A stretch of 64,000 nucleotides of DNA from Spirosomataceae bacterium TFI 002 (lineage in GTDB: Bacteria; Bacteroidota; Bacteroidia; Cytophagales; Spirosomataceae). Both the position numbers and the translations under genes were made by a program. The stretch spans positions 744,001 through 808,000 of the forward strand of contig LT907983.1 of NCBI GenBank assembly GCA_900230115.1, given 5' to 3'. Shown piece by piece: positions 16,934 through 24,999 of this stretch (position 1 is the stretch's first letter; the number at the start of each line of letters is the position of its first letter). The notes under the pieces are model-generated. The model was not told the DNA's origin. It was given only the letters and a program-made list of their open reading frames with translations, and made no database searches.

Positions 16934-19171
16934 ATGCGTCTACTTACTTATCTATTTCTTGCTCTTATCCTAAGCACAACTATACAAGCTCAGGAGAAAA
17001 CATCACTTATTCCTAAAGTCATGACAATGGAGACCCAAGAGGGTTTCTTCACGATCAACTCCGACACTAAGGTTATTTCGAATACAGATGCCCTTCCTAT
17101 CGCAAATCTTCTAACAGAAAACTTTGGACTTGATCAGACTTTTGACCCCAATATTGAAAATTTAATTTCTTTTCAAAATGCACCATTTTTCGAAAATGAA
17201 GCGTATTCCATTTCCATCACAGAAGAACGCGTCATTATCAAGGCTGGCAGTGGTGCTGGACATTTCTACGCTTTTCAAACTCTTTTGCAGCTTATCACCG
17301 CTGACCAAAAACTCCCTCTATCATATATTGAAGATAAGCCAAGACTTGCCTACAGAGGACTTATGCTTGACGTGAGTAGGCACTTCATGCCAAAAGAGTT
17401 TGTAAAAAAGCTAATTGATGTAATGGCTTTTTATAAACTGAACACACTTCACTGGCACTTAACCGACGATCAAGGTTGGAGAATTGAAATAAAACAATAT
17501 CCTAAACTTACTGAAGTGGGATCGGTAAGAAGTGAAAGTATGATTGGCCATTATAGTGACGAAAAGTATGATGGTAAACCATATGGTGGATTTTATACGC
17601 AAGACGATATAAAAGAAATTGTGGCTTATGCCGAAACAAAGTTTGTAACCATTATTCCCGAAATTGAAATGCCAGGCCATGCGGTTGCAGCATTGAGTAG
17701 TTATCCCGAACTTGGTTGTAGTGGCGGCCCATATAAAGTGAGATCAGAATGGGGAGTGGCCACAGATGTTTTCTGTCCTTATGAAGAAACTTTTACTTTT
17801 TTGGAGAATGTGCTTTCAGAGGTAATGGCCCTTTTCCCTTCCAAATACATTCATATTGGTGGTGATGAATGTCCTAAAGATTCATGGAAAGCTTCCGAGT
17901 TTTGCCAAAACCTTATCAAAGAAAAAGACCTTGGAGATGAGCACGGCCTTCAAAGTTACTTTATCACAAGAATAGATGAGTTTGTATCTAGCAAAGGCAA
18001 AAAGATCATTGGTTGGGACGAAATATTGGAAGGTGGACTTTCACCAAACGCCACAGTTATGAGCTGGCGAGGTGTAGCTGGTGGAATAGAAGCCGCAAAA
18101 CAAGGCCATGACGTTATCATGACTCCTAACTCTCACCTTTACTTGGACTATTACCAAGGAAATCCCGATAGCGAACCGCTGGCAATTGGTGGCTTTTTGC
18201 CTTTGGATAAAACCTATTCATTTGACCCAATTCCTTCAGAGTTAACAGAAGAAGAAGGTAAATTTATAGTGGGAGTGCAAGGGAACCTTTGGACGGAGTA
18301 CGTTACTACAACTGAGCAAGCTGAGTACATGTATTTCCCTAGAGCACTTGCCGTAGCAGAGGTTGGCTGGACTACCGATAGGACTAAAAACTATAGCAAC
18401 TTTGCCGAGCGAGTTCAAAGCCAATTCAAAAACCTTAAAAAGTTCAATATCAATTACTCTCAATCCATGTATTCTATTACCATGGATCTATTATCAGGCG
18501 AAAAAGGGAAAGTAAAGGTTGCATTGAATAGTCCAATTCCTTCTGCAGAAATCAGGTTTAACACTGATGGAACAGCACCTACCTTAACAAGCCCAGTTTA
18601 TACCAACAAGGGGATTGAAATAAGTAAAAATGCAGAAATCAAAGCAAGGCTATTCCAAGATGATGAACCCTTGGGACATGTTTTCTCTCAAAGTATTATT
18701 ATCAATAAAATAACTGGCAGCGATTACAAGAGCGAATTTAAGCCGACCAAATATAAAGGTGGCAGTTCAAATGCTCTCACAAATGGTATAAAAGGAAGCG
18801 TAAACCGCCTTGAAGAATGGGTAGGAATTAATGGAGAAAACCTAAACGTGGTTTTTGAATTAGACGGCAAGACCAAGTTTAGCAAAATCAGTCTCAGTTT
18901 TTTACATGCACCTTCTAGTTGGATTATGTTGCCAAAATCCGTAACCATTTCTGGGTCGAAAGATGGTATTAACTACCAAAAACTTGGCGAATTTAGTATT
19001 GATCAAGAGTTAAACCCAGAAAGTAGGTTAGAAAATGTTTCTCTAAAAATTAAAGGAAAAAAACTTAAAAAGCTTAAAATAGAAGCAACTAATTTTGGCC
19101 CATTACCAGCTAATCACCCAGGCAAAGGAAGCCCTTCATGGTTGTTTGTGGACGAGATTGAGGTGGAGTGA
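16934..19171 (+). CDS. Beta-N-acetylhexosaminidase, GH20, with C-terminal accessory domains
   Basis: A 745-residue secreted glycosidase releasing terminal beta-linked GlcNAc or GalNAc. The Met at 16934 begins a good signal peptide (MRLLTYLFLALILSTTIQAQ); the longer in-frame start does not. An N-terminal GH20b-type domain (about 25-135) precedes the catalytic barrel with RGLMLDVSRHFMP, HWHLTDDQGWRIEI and the catalytic pair D311-E312 in HIGGDECPKDSW. After the barrel comes a chitobiase-C-like module (about 535-595, IRFNTDGTAPTLTSPVY) and a discoidin/F5-8-type-C-like sandwich to the end. The enzyme fits breakdown of chitin oligomers, peptidoglycan or host-type N-glycans. It stands alone, with a hairpin terminator behind it. 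Confidence 0.95.
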   Translation: MRLLTYLFLALILSTTIQAQEKTSLIPKVMTMETQEGFFTINSDTKVISNTDALPIANLLTENFGLDQTFDPNIENLISFQNAPFFENEAYSISITEERVIIKAGSGAGHFYAFQTLLQLITADQKLPLSYIEDKPRLAYRGLMLDVSRHFMPKEFVKKLIDVMAFYKLNTLHWHLTDDQGWRIEIKQYPKLTEVGSVRSESMIGHYSDEKYDGKPYGGFYTQDDIKEIVAYAETKFVTIIPEIEMPGHAVAALSSYPELGCSGGPYKVRSEWGVATDVFCPYEETFTFLENVLSEVMALFPSKYIHIGGDECPKDSWKASEFCQNLIKEKDLGDEHGLQSYFITRIDEFVSSKGKKIIGWDEILEGGLSPNATVMSWRGVAGGIEAAKQGHDVIMTPNSHLYLDYYQGNPDSEPLAIGGFLPLDKTYSFDPIPSELTEEEGKFIVGVQGNLWTEYVTTTEQAEYMYFPRALAVAEVGWTTDRTKNYSNFAERVQSQFKNLKKFNINYSQSMYSITMDLLSGEKGKVKVALNSPIPSAEIRFNTDGTAPTLTSPVYTNKGIEISKNAEIKARLFQDDEPLGHVFSQSIIINKITGSDYKSEFKPTKYKGGSSNALTNGIKGSVNRLEEWVGINGENLNVVFELDGKTKFSKISLSFLHAPSSWIMLPKSVTISGSKDGINYQKLGEFSIDQELNPESRLENVSLKIKGKKLKKLKIEATNFGPLPANHPGKGSPSWLFVDEIEVE

Positions 19172-19182
19172 TGCAAGTAACA

Positions 19183-19212
19183 TTCAACACGAAAACTTTA
19201 ATTGGTGTTGAA
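19183..19212 (+). terminator. Hairpin downstream of GH20 gene
   Basis: Inverted repeat TTCAACAC (19183-19190) and GTGTTGAA (19205-19212), 14-nt loop, 11 bp past the GH20 stop codon. The following sequence is AT-rich but lacks a clean T run, so termination strength is uncertain. Confidence 0.45.
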
Positions 19213-19252
19213 ATAATGTTAGAATTTTCAAGTGACAGCTATTCATTTAGCG

Positions 19253-19260
19253 TACTTTTG
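19253..19260 (+). promoter_or_regulatory. Possible -7 element for the Zn-peptidase gene
   Basis: TACTTTTG matches TAnnTTTG exactly, about 105 bp upstream of the peptidase start codon. No TTG lies at the expected 17-23 bp upstream, so the promoter is only half supported. Confidence 0.35.
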
Positions 19261-19366
19261 TATTTCTGTTGTGACTAAGAGGGGTTAAAACCAAAATCCT
19301 CGTCTTAAAACTGAAGATTAGCTGGCTTTGGTCAGTTTGAAATTGAGTTTGTCATCCCCAATATTT

Positions 19367-20404
19367 ATGAAAGTATTCCAATGTGGAAATTGCCAATATC
19401 CACTTTATTTTGAAAATACAAAGTGTGCAAATTGTGGTCACTTGTGTGGTTACAAGTCAGATGATAGGCAAATGCTGACTTTTAATCCTTCAAGCAATCA
19501 GCTAATTCCTGACAGTGAAAAAGAGGAGTACAAATTTTGTAAAAACCACGAACATGATGTTTGCAATTGGGTAATTCCTATTGAAAACAAAAATAGGTAT
19601 TGTAATGCCTGTCAACTAAATCGAACAATTCCAATCCTAGACAGTGCTAAGAACTTTGAGAAATGGAAAAACCTTGAGATCGCTAAACATCGACTAATTT
19701 ACCAACTCCAAAAAATAGGTCTTTCGTTACCAAGTAAACTAAAAAATAAGGAAGAAGGACTTTGCTTCGACTTTGTAGCCAGAAATAAGAATCCTCGTTT
19801 AATGACGGGCCATGCAAATGGCGTAATTACTATCTTGATAAGTGAGGCAAACTCAGAGTTGAGAGAAAAGAGAAGAAAAGAGTTGTTTGAGCCATACCGT
19901 ACCCTTATTGGCCATCTAAGGCATGAAGTTGGTCACTATTTCTGGGAAAGACTAGTGCGTCCAAACAAGGAAATAACAACGAGTTTTAGGTTTATATTTG
20001 GTGACGAAAGAAATAGCTATTCTGATTCTCTCAAAGCATATTATGCCAAAGAACAAAACAATGATTGGGAAGGAGAATTCATAAGCAGATATGCCACTGC
20101 TCACCCTTGGGAAGACTGGGCAGAAACGTGGGCACACTACCTTCACATCATGGATATGGTGGAAACTGCATATTTCTTTAATCTCAAAGTTGATTTAGAC
20201 AAAAAACACCACACGCAGGTAAACAGCGATCCATACCTCGTAGAGGATTTTGACCAAATAATTCAAATTTCAGTCCCTTTATCTTTTGCCGTAAATAGCA
20301 TAAATAGAGCTATGGGTCATCAAGACGTATACCCATTTGTAATTACTCCAACTGTAGTTCGAAAGTTAACTTTCATTCATCGCCTTTTATGGAATTTTAG
20401 ATAA
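19367..20404 (+). CDS. Zinc-ribbon-containing putative zinc metallopeptidase
   Basis: A 345-residue cytoplasmic-looking protein (no signal peptide) of the putative zinc-binding metallopeptidase group found across Proteobacteria and Bacteroidota. The N-terminus has a Cys-rich zinc ribbon (CGNCQYPLYF, CANCGHLCG) followed by a second pair of Cys motifs around RYCNACQLNRT. The gluzincin motif HEVGHYF (HExxH) lies near residue 200 in LIGHLRHEVGHYFWERL, and a downstream conserved DWAETWAHYLH probably supplies the third ligand. Substrate and role are unknown in the family. The start at 19367 was preferred to an in-frame start 13 codons earlier because homologues begin at the ribbon. It is convergent with a small membrane-protein gene. 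Confidence 0.8.
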   Translation: MKVFQCGNCQYPLYFENTKCANCGHLCGYKSDDRQMLTFNPSSNQLIPDSEKEEYKFCKNHEHDVCNWVIPIENKNRYCNACQLNRTIPILDSAKNFEKWKNLEIAKHRLIYQLQKIGLSLPSKLKNKEEGLCFDFVARNKNPRLMTGHANGVITILISEANSELREKRRKELFEPYRTLIGHLRHEVGHYFWERLVRPNKEITTSFRFIFGDERNSYSDSLKAYYAKEQNNDWEGEFISRYATAHPWEDWAETWAHYLHIMDMVETAYFFNLKVDLDKKHHTQVNSDPYLVEDFDQIIQISVPLSFAVNSINRAMGHQDVYPFVITPTVVRKLTFIHRLLWNFR

Positions 20405-20414
20405 TTCACCAATC

Positions 20415-20753
20415 TTAAATCCCACTTCCTATCTGTTCGATTTCATCATCAGAAATATTCTGATACTCTGCAAAATACTTTTTCTCCCAATTTCTCTTTA
20501 TTAACTCGTATACAACCCACCAAACTAATACTCCTCCTAAAACCCCAAGGATACTAATGGTAGAAAATGAGCTGCCAGAGTCATTTGAAACTAAGTCTGG
20601 CAATGTGAAGCCGATTGTAATGCCTACTATAAACTGGCTAACATAATAAATTGCAACACCCAGAATTGCATAAAGCCAAGGGGACTTTTCATAATCATAT
20701 GCAAGAGCGTAATATCGTTTACCTATCCAATAGATGATGAAAATCCCTAGCAT
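20415..20753 (-). CDS. Small three-helix membrane protein, function unknown
   Basis: A 112-residue protein with hydrophobic segments at about 1-10, 27-50 and 65-85 and a charged C-terminal tail (NWEKKYFAEYQNISDDEIEQI). It resembles the short uncharacterised membrane proteins common in Bacteroidota. No motif identifies a function. It is convergent with the Zn-peptidase gene (10-bp gap) and divergent from the molybdenum hydroxylase genes. Coding status is supported by length and a plausible membrane topology only. Confidence 0.55.
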   Translation of the reverse strand: MLGIFIIYWIGKRYYALAYDYEKSPWLYAILGVAIYYVSQFIVGITIGFTLPDLVSNDSGSSFSTISILGVLGGVLVWWVVYELIKRNWEKKYFAEYQNISDDEIEQIGSGI

Positions 20754-20947
20754 TAGAAATATGTGTTTAGATTTTGAACTAAACTATTTCAAAATCCTTA
20801 AATGACAATGCTATTCCCACAAATTATTAATATTCAACAAGTTCAAAGTTTGCATAACCCGATAGGCTAGATTTATGACAAATGTATGAATGAACTATTT
20901 GAACAAAAAAACACTAAATTGTACCACCAAATTGAAAGATCACAACT

Positions 20948-21436
20948 ATGGCAAAATATACCTTAACCGTAAACGACAAAAAATACAAAATAGAAGCAGA
21001 ACCTGATATGCCCTTACTTTGGGCGATTAGAGATTTGGTTGGCCTAAAAGGAACCAAATATGGTTGCGGAATTGCTCAATGCGGTGCTTGCACAGTTCAT
21101 ATGGATGGCAACCCAATTCGTTCTTGTCAGATGCAAGTTGGCTTTTTGCCCAAAAAATCAAAAATAACAACCATTGAAGGAATAGGTACTCCTGAAATGC
21201 TTTCTGCAGTACAAGAAGCATGGATAGAAGAGCAAGTACCTCAATGTGGCTACTGCCAAAGCGGACAAATTATGTCGGCAGTTGGGCTTTTAGCTAATAC
21301 TCCGAAACCAACAGATGAGGAAATTGACTCATATATGAGCGGAAATCTGTGCCGATGTGGTACTTATGACCGAATCAAAAAAGCAATTCATAGAGCAGCA
21401 GGTCAAGAAATTACAGATTCACTAGGAAACAAATAA
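20948..21436 (+). CDS. (2Fe-2S) small subunit of a xanthine-oxidase-family hydroxylase (IorA-like)
   Basis: A 162-residue electron-transfer subunit with two [2Fe-2S] clusters. The plant-type ferredoxin site is [14 protein letters not shown] (about 38-51) and the second cluster is in QCGYCQSGQ ... [12 protein letters not shown] (about 100-145), the standard layout of isoquinoline 1-oxidoreductase alpha subunits and aldehyde oxidoreductase small subunits. It passes electrons from the molybdenum subunit encoded 3 bp downstream. The precursor has no signal; export, if any, would be by piggyback on the Tat signal of the large subunit. A Bacteroidota-like promoter with a short spacer (TTG at 20850, TAGATTTA at 20868) is weak. 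Confidence 0.92.
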   Translation: MAKYTLTVNDKKYKIEAEPDMPLLWAIRDLVGLKGTKYGCGIAQCGACTVHMDGNPIRSCQMQVGFLPKKSKITTIEGIGTPEMLSAVQEAWIEEQVPQCGYCQSGQIMSAVGLLANTPKPTDEEIDSYMSGNLCRCGTYDRIKKAIHRAAGQEITDSLGNK

Positions 21437-21439
21437 GCC

Positions 21440-23596
21440 ATGAAAAAGCAAATTCAAAGAAGAGATTTTTTAAAACTATCGGGAACAGGTAGTCTTGGCT
21501 TAATCCTAGGAATCAATACCATTGCCAATGCTTCCCCGGTGACCAAGATAAATCCAGCAGTATTAGAACTAGAGATAAATCCATTTATTGTTATTGATAC
21601 GCTTGGGAATATTACTCTTGTCAATAGCCGACCAGATATGGGTCAAGGCTCTACCCAAGCTGTTCCTTCGCTACTTGCAGAGGAGCTTGAAGTGGACCTT
21701 GCCAAGGTAAACATTGTACAAAGTGATGGACGATCTAAGTATGGTAGCCAACAAAGTGGTGGAAGTAGTACAGTAAGAGGACTTTGGATTCCACTCCGAC
21801 AAGCTGGTGCTGCCGCAAGAGAAATGTTGATAGCAACTGCTGCGAAAAAATGGGGTGTTTCTATTTCCTCTTGCTACGCAAAAGACGGTAGAATTCACTT
21901 AAAAGGATCGGACAAAAGCTTGGGATACGGTGAGCTGAGCGAAGATGCTTCAAAACTACCCGTTCCAAAAAATCCAACGCTTAAAAATAAAGCAGATTTC
22001 AATTATTTAGGAAAATATCACAAAAGGTTAGATGTGCCTTCACGTGTTACCGGAACAGCAGTTTTTGGAATAGATGTAGTTGTGCCAAATATGCTATATG
22101 CAGTGATGGTACATTCTCCCGGCATACATTCAAAGCTCATTGACTTTGACCCTACAGCTGCTAAGGCTATAACTGGTGTAAAGACCATTTTCAAATCTGA
22201 AAGAAAGATGCCTCACACTGCCTCAGATACCATTGCAGTTGTTGCAGACAATTATTGGTCAGCTTTGAAAGCAAGTCGATTGATCAAAGCAAATTGGAGT
22301 ACGGATCAAAACGTTGAAAACTCAGATACCTACTTCACCAATATGTACGAAGCAGCAAAAGGTGAGGGAGTAAATGCCGAAGAGAAAGGGGACTTCAATG
22401 CATTTTATAAATTTAGTGACAAGAAACTGGAAGCTATTTATGAAACTCCATTTTTGTCGCATGCTGCTATTGAGCCAGTCAATGCTACTGTATATGTAAA
22501 AGAAGATGGCTCTGTAGAAGTATGGGCTCCTATACAAGGACCTGACGGTGCACTTAAACAAGTATCTGATTATCTCAAAATAGATCAAAGCAAAGTACAA
22601 ATCAACGCTACTTTACTGGGCGGGTCGTTTGGACGAAAGGCATACATGGACTTTTTGATGGAGGCATGTGCTATCGCCAAAGAAGTACAAGCTCCCGTAA
22701 AGCTAATTTGGCCAAGAGAAGATGACGTTGCTCAAGGGCCTTACAGACCAGCAATGCTCAGCTCCATGAAAGGAGTTGTAGGAGGAAAAACTGGCATTTC
22801 AGGTTTTCATCACCATGCCATTGGTGAATCTATTGCAGGGCAAGTTTTTGGCTGGCAACCCCCATATGAAGCAGACGGCTGGTTGGCTGGAGAACTTAGC
22901 GAAGAAAACCATAAATACGATATTGGTGTAAATAAACTTACTTATTCAAGGGTTAAAACTAACATACCTGTTGTGTGGTGGAGATCGGTTTATGCATCTA
23001 ATTTCTCTTGGGGACAAGAGTGTTTCTTGGATGAGCTTATTCATGAAGCAGGCAAAGACACTTGGCAAGTGAGAATGGATCTTTTGGAAAAATCAAAAAG
23101 AGACCAAATTGTTCTTGAAAGACTAAAAAAAGAAGCAAATCTTGACGATAAACTTCCAGAGAATGAAGCAAAAGGAATTGCAATGTTCCGCTCATTCGAA
23201 TCCATGAGTGCTGCATGTGTGCATTTGGAGAAAACGGATTCGGGAATCAAGGTCAAAAAAGTAACTTCCATTATTGACTGCGGTATGTACGTAAACCCAG
23301 ACCACGTTAAAGCTCAAACAGAGGGTAATATCGTGATGGGAATATCTGCTGCGGTTAAAGGAGGAATCACATTCTCAGGTGGCAAGTGCGACCAACAGAA
23401 CTACGATTCCTACCAGTTTATGAGAATAAGCGAAATGCCCGAAGTAAGCATTCACATCATTGAAAACGACGAAGCTCCAGGTGGCGTAGGTGAGCCAGGC
23501 TTACCTCCTATCGCACCTGCATTGGGTAATGCTATTTTTAATTTGATTGGCAAGAGAGTTAGGAAATTGCCTATTGATATGGGGGGATTGGTATAA
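21440..23596 (+). CDS. Molybdopterin-binding subunit of a xanthine-oxidase-family hydroxylase (IorB-like), Tat-exported
   Basis: A 718-residue molybdenum-cofactor subunit. The N-terminus carries a twin-arginine signal (QRRDFLKLSGTGSLGLILG), placing the complex in the periplasm. Cofactor-binding stretches include PDMGQGSTQAVPSLLAEEL near residue 60, LGGSFGRKAYMDF in the middle and the C-terminal EAPGGVGEPGLPPIAPALGNAI with the catalytic Glu of the family. It resembles isoquinoline 1-oxidoreductase beta subunits, a group that oxidises N-heterocycles or aldehydes; the true substrate is not predictable. The usual cytochrome c third subunit and maturation genes (XdhC, MocA type) are absent from the neighbourhood, so electron acceptor and cofactor insertion must be supplied elsewhere. 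Confidence 0.92.
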   Translation: MKKQIQRRDFLKLSGTGSLGLILGINTIANASPVTKINPAVLELEINPFIVIDTLGNITLVNSRPDMGQGSTQAVPSLLAEELEVDLAKVNIVQSDGRSKYGSQQSGGSSTVRGLWIPLRQAGAAAREMLIATAAKKWGVSISSCYAKDGRIHLKGSDKSLGYGELSEDASKLPVPKNPTLKNKADFNYLGKYHKRLDVPSRVTGTAVFGIDVVVPNMLYAVMVHSPGIHSKLIDFDPTAAKAITGVKTIFKSERKMPHTASDTIAVVADNYWSALKASRLIKANWSTDQNVENSDTYFTNMYEAAKGEGVNAEEKGDFNAFYKFSDKKLEAIYETPFLSHAAIEPVNATVYVKEDGSVEVWAPIQGPDGALKQVSDYLKIDQSKVQINATLLGGSFGRKAYMDFLMEACAIAKEVQAPVKLIWPREDDVAQGPYRPAMLSSMKGVVGGKTGISGFHHHAIGESIAGQVFGWQPPYEADGWLAGELSEENHKYDIGVNKLTYSRVKTNIPVVWWRSVYASNFSWGQECFLDELIHEAGKDTWQVRMDLLEKSKRDQIVLERLKKEANLDDKLPENEAKGIAMFRSFESMSAACVHLEKTDSGIKVKKVTSIIDCGMYVNPDHVKAQTEGNIVMGISAAVKGGITFSGGKCDQQNYDSYQFMRISEMPEVSIHIIENDEAPGGVGEPGLPPIAPALGNAIFNLIGKRVRKLPIDMGGLV

Positions 23597-23606
23597 ACCA
23601 AACTGG

Positions 23607-23621
23607 ATTCCCAAAGGGAAT
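23607..23621 (+). terminator. Short hairpin after the molybdenum hydroxylase genes
   Basis: ATTCCC, AAA loop, GGGAAT at 23607-23621, eleven bp after the stop codon and followed by TTAT. The stem is only six bp, so this is a weak terminator candidate. Confidence 0.35.
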
Positions 23622-23686
23622 TTATCAAACCCTATTATTTTAATTTCAATCAAAAAAAATGACAATCAGTAAGTTTAAACTAGTTT

Positions 23687-23726
23687 ATGACACATTTTGT
23701 CATGTAATTATTATGTCATATATTTG
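23687..23726 (+). promoter_or_regulatory. Promoter and overlapping operator-like palindrome of the Fic gene
   Basis: TTG at 23697-23699, a 19-bp spacer and TATATTTG at 23719-23726 match TTG-N17-23-TAnnTTTG. Over the TTG lies the inverted repeat ATGACA-CATTT-TGTCAT (23687-23703), and a further TGTCAT half site is at 23715-23720-like position within the spacer end. Because the downstream gene encodes its own helix-turn-helix domain, autoregulation through this repeat is plausible. Confidence 0.6.
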
Positions 23727-23729
23727 TGT

Positions 23730-24794
23730 GTGGGGTTAGGAAACGAAATAGTTAAATTGAGAAAGGGGCTCGATATGAGTCACATGGAATTATCTGTGCT
23801 TACTGGGATAGATCAAGCTTTGCTTTCTAAGTACGAAAACGATAAGCGTCTCCCTTCTAAAAACCATATCAAAAAACTTGGACTTGCATTAGGGGATAGT
23901 ACTGAGTTAAGAAAAGCGTACTTGGCAGAGAAGGTTTATGATCTAGTAAAGTACGAAAACAATATTCACGAAATATTACAGGTTGCAGAAGCTAGAGTAG
24001 AATACCTAACCTCTAGCTCAGCTTTGATATTGGACCCAATCAGTGATCTGGTTAAAAGTAAACTAACCGAACTTGATTTGTTGCATGAGCAATGGGCAAA
24101 TGCAAAGCCATTGAATCAAACACAGCTACTTAAAATGCAGGAGTATTTTAACGTCGCTTATACCTACGATAGCAATAAAATTGAAGGAAATACCCTCACA
24201 CTTCAAGAAACACACTTGGTAGTAAACGAAGGTATCACAATAGGCGGTAAAAGCATGAGGGAGCACTTAGAGGCTATTAACCATCAAGATGCAATTGATT
24301 TTATAAGGGAAATGGCAATGGGCAAAGAGGATATCAATCCACGAAATGTGCTTGACATGCATCAGCTTATCTTGAAAAGCATAGACACGCCAAATGCGGG
24401 AATCTATCGTAAAATTAATGTAAGAATAAGTGGTAGTGAACATACACCCCCTGAGCACTTTTTGCTTGGACAACTTATGGAAGATTTCCATATACACTAC
24501 GAAAGGCAGAAACGAGTGCTTCACCCAGTGCTTTTAGCTGCAGAAATGCATGAAAGACTAGTGAGTATTCATCCATTTGTAGATGGAAATGGTCGTACCG
24601 CAAGGTTACTGATGAATTATATCTTACTAAAGAATGGATTTACAATAGCGATTCTTAAAGGAGATCCACAGTCTAGAATGGACTACTATAAATCTCTTGA
24701 AGCAGTTCAGGTTAACAATAACCCAGAACCATTTTATCTTTTGATCATTGAAAAGGTTAAAGAATCATTGATTGAGCACTTAAACATGGTTTAA
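23730..24794 (+). CDS. Fic domain protein with N-terminal helix-turn-helix
   Basis: A Fic-family AMP-transferase-like protein fused to an XRE-type helix-turn-helix. The HTH covers LGNEIVKLRKGLDMSHMELS through KYENDKRLPS. The Fic motif HPFVDGNGRTAR is complete (His at about residue 281 from this start). An inhibitory-helix motif SNKIEG fits the (S/T)xxxE(G/N) rule of class II Fic proteins and precedes the Fic core, implying autoinhibition. Such proteins modify target proteins, often by AMPylation, and can act as toxin-like regulators. The frame is open from TTG at 23697, but that region is promoter; a GTG at 23730 sits where transcription should begin, suggesting a leaderless message. The first ATG (23775) would cut into the HTH. 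Start is uncertain. Confidence 0.85.
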   Translation: MGLGNEIVKLRKGLDMSHMELSVLTGIDQALLSKYENDKRLPSKNHIKKLGLALGDSTELRKAYLAEKVYDLVKYENNIHEILQVAEARVEYLTSSSALILDPISDLVKSKLTELDLLHEQWANAKPLNQTQLLKMQEYFNVAYTYDSNKIEGNTLTLQETHLVVNEGITIGGKSMREHLEAINHQDAIDFIREMAMGKEDINPRNVLDMHQLILKSIDTPNAGIYRKINVRISGSEHTPPEHFLLGQLMEDFHIHYERQKRVLHPVLLAAEMHERLVSIHPFVDGNGRTARLLMNYILLKNGFTIAILKGDPQSRMDYYKSLEAVQVNNNPEPFYLLIIEKVKESLIEHLNMV

Positions 24795-24806
24795 AAACTA
24801 TGTTTA
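24781..24806 (+). terminator. AT-rich hairpin overlapping the Fic stop codon
   Basis: TAAACATGGTTT and AAACTATGTTTA form a near-perfect stem (one G-T pair) with a tight loop, starting in the penultimate codons. It lacks a following T run, so its role as terminator is tentative. Confidence 0.35.
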
Positions 24807-24999
24807 GGTGCTCTGAAAAGCAAAACGGTAAAGTAGTGAGAATGCTAAATTTGTCAGCAACCACATTTATGTTATTATGTACTATAAATCGTCTTCATTT
24901 ATAATTTAACTATCGAAAAATATTTCCTAATAATTCATACCAAAAATATGCTTGAAAAAGCTCATTTAGTGGTGTACTTGTAAAACAAGCCATAACTTT

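Noticed and set aside
23697-23729. TTG at 23697 as the Fic start codon
   Set aside because: The -33 and -7 promoter elements lie within this stretch, so it would not be in the message made from that promoter.
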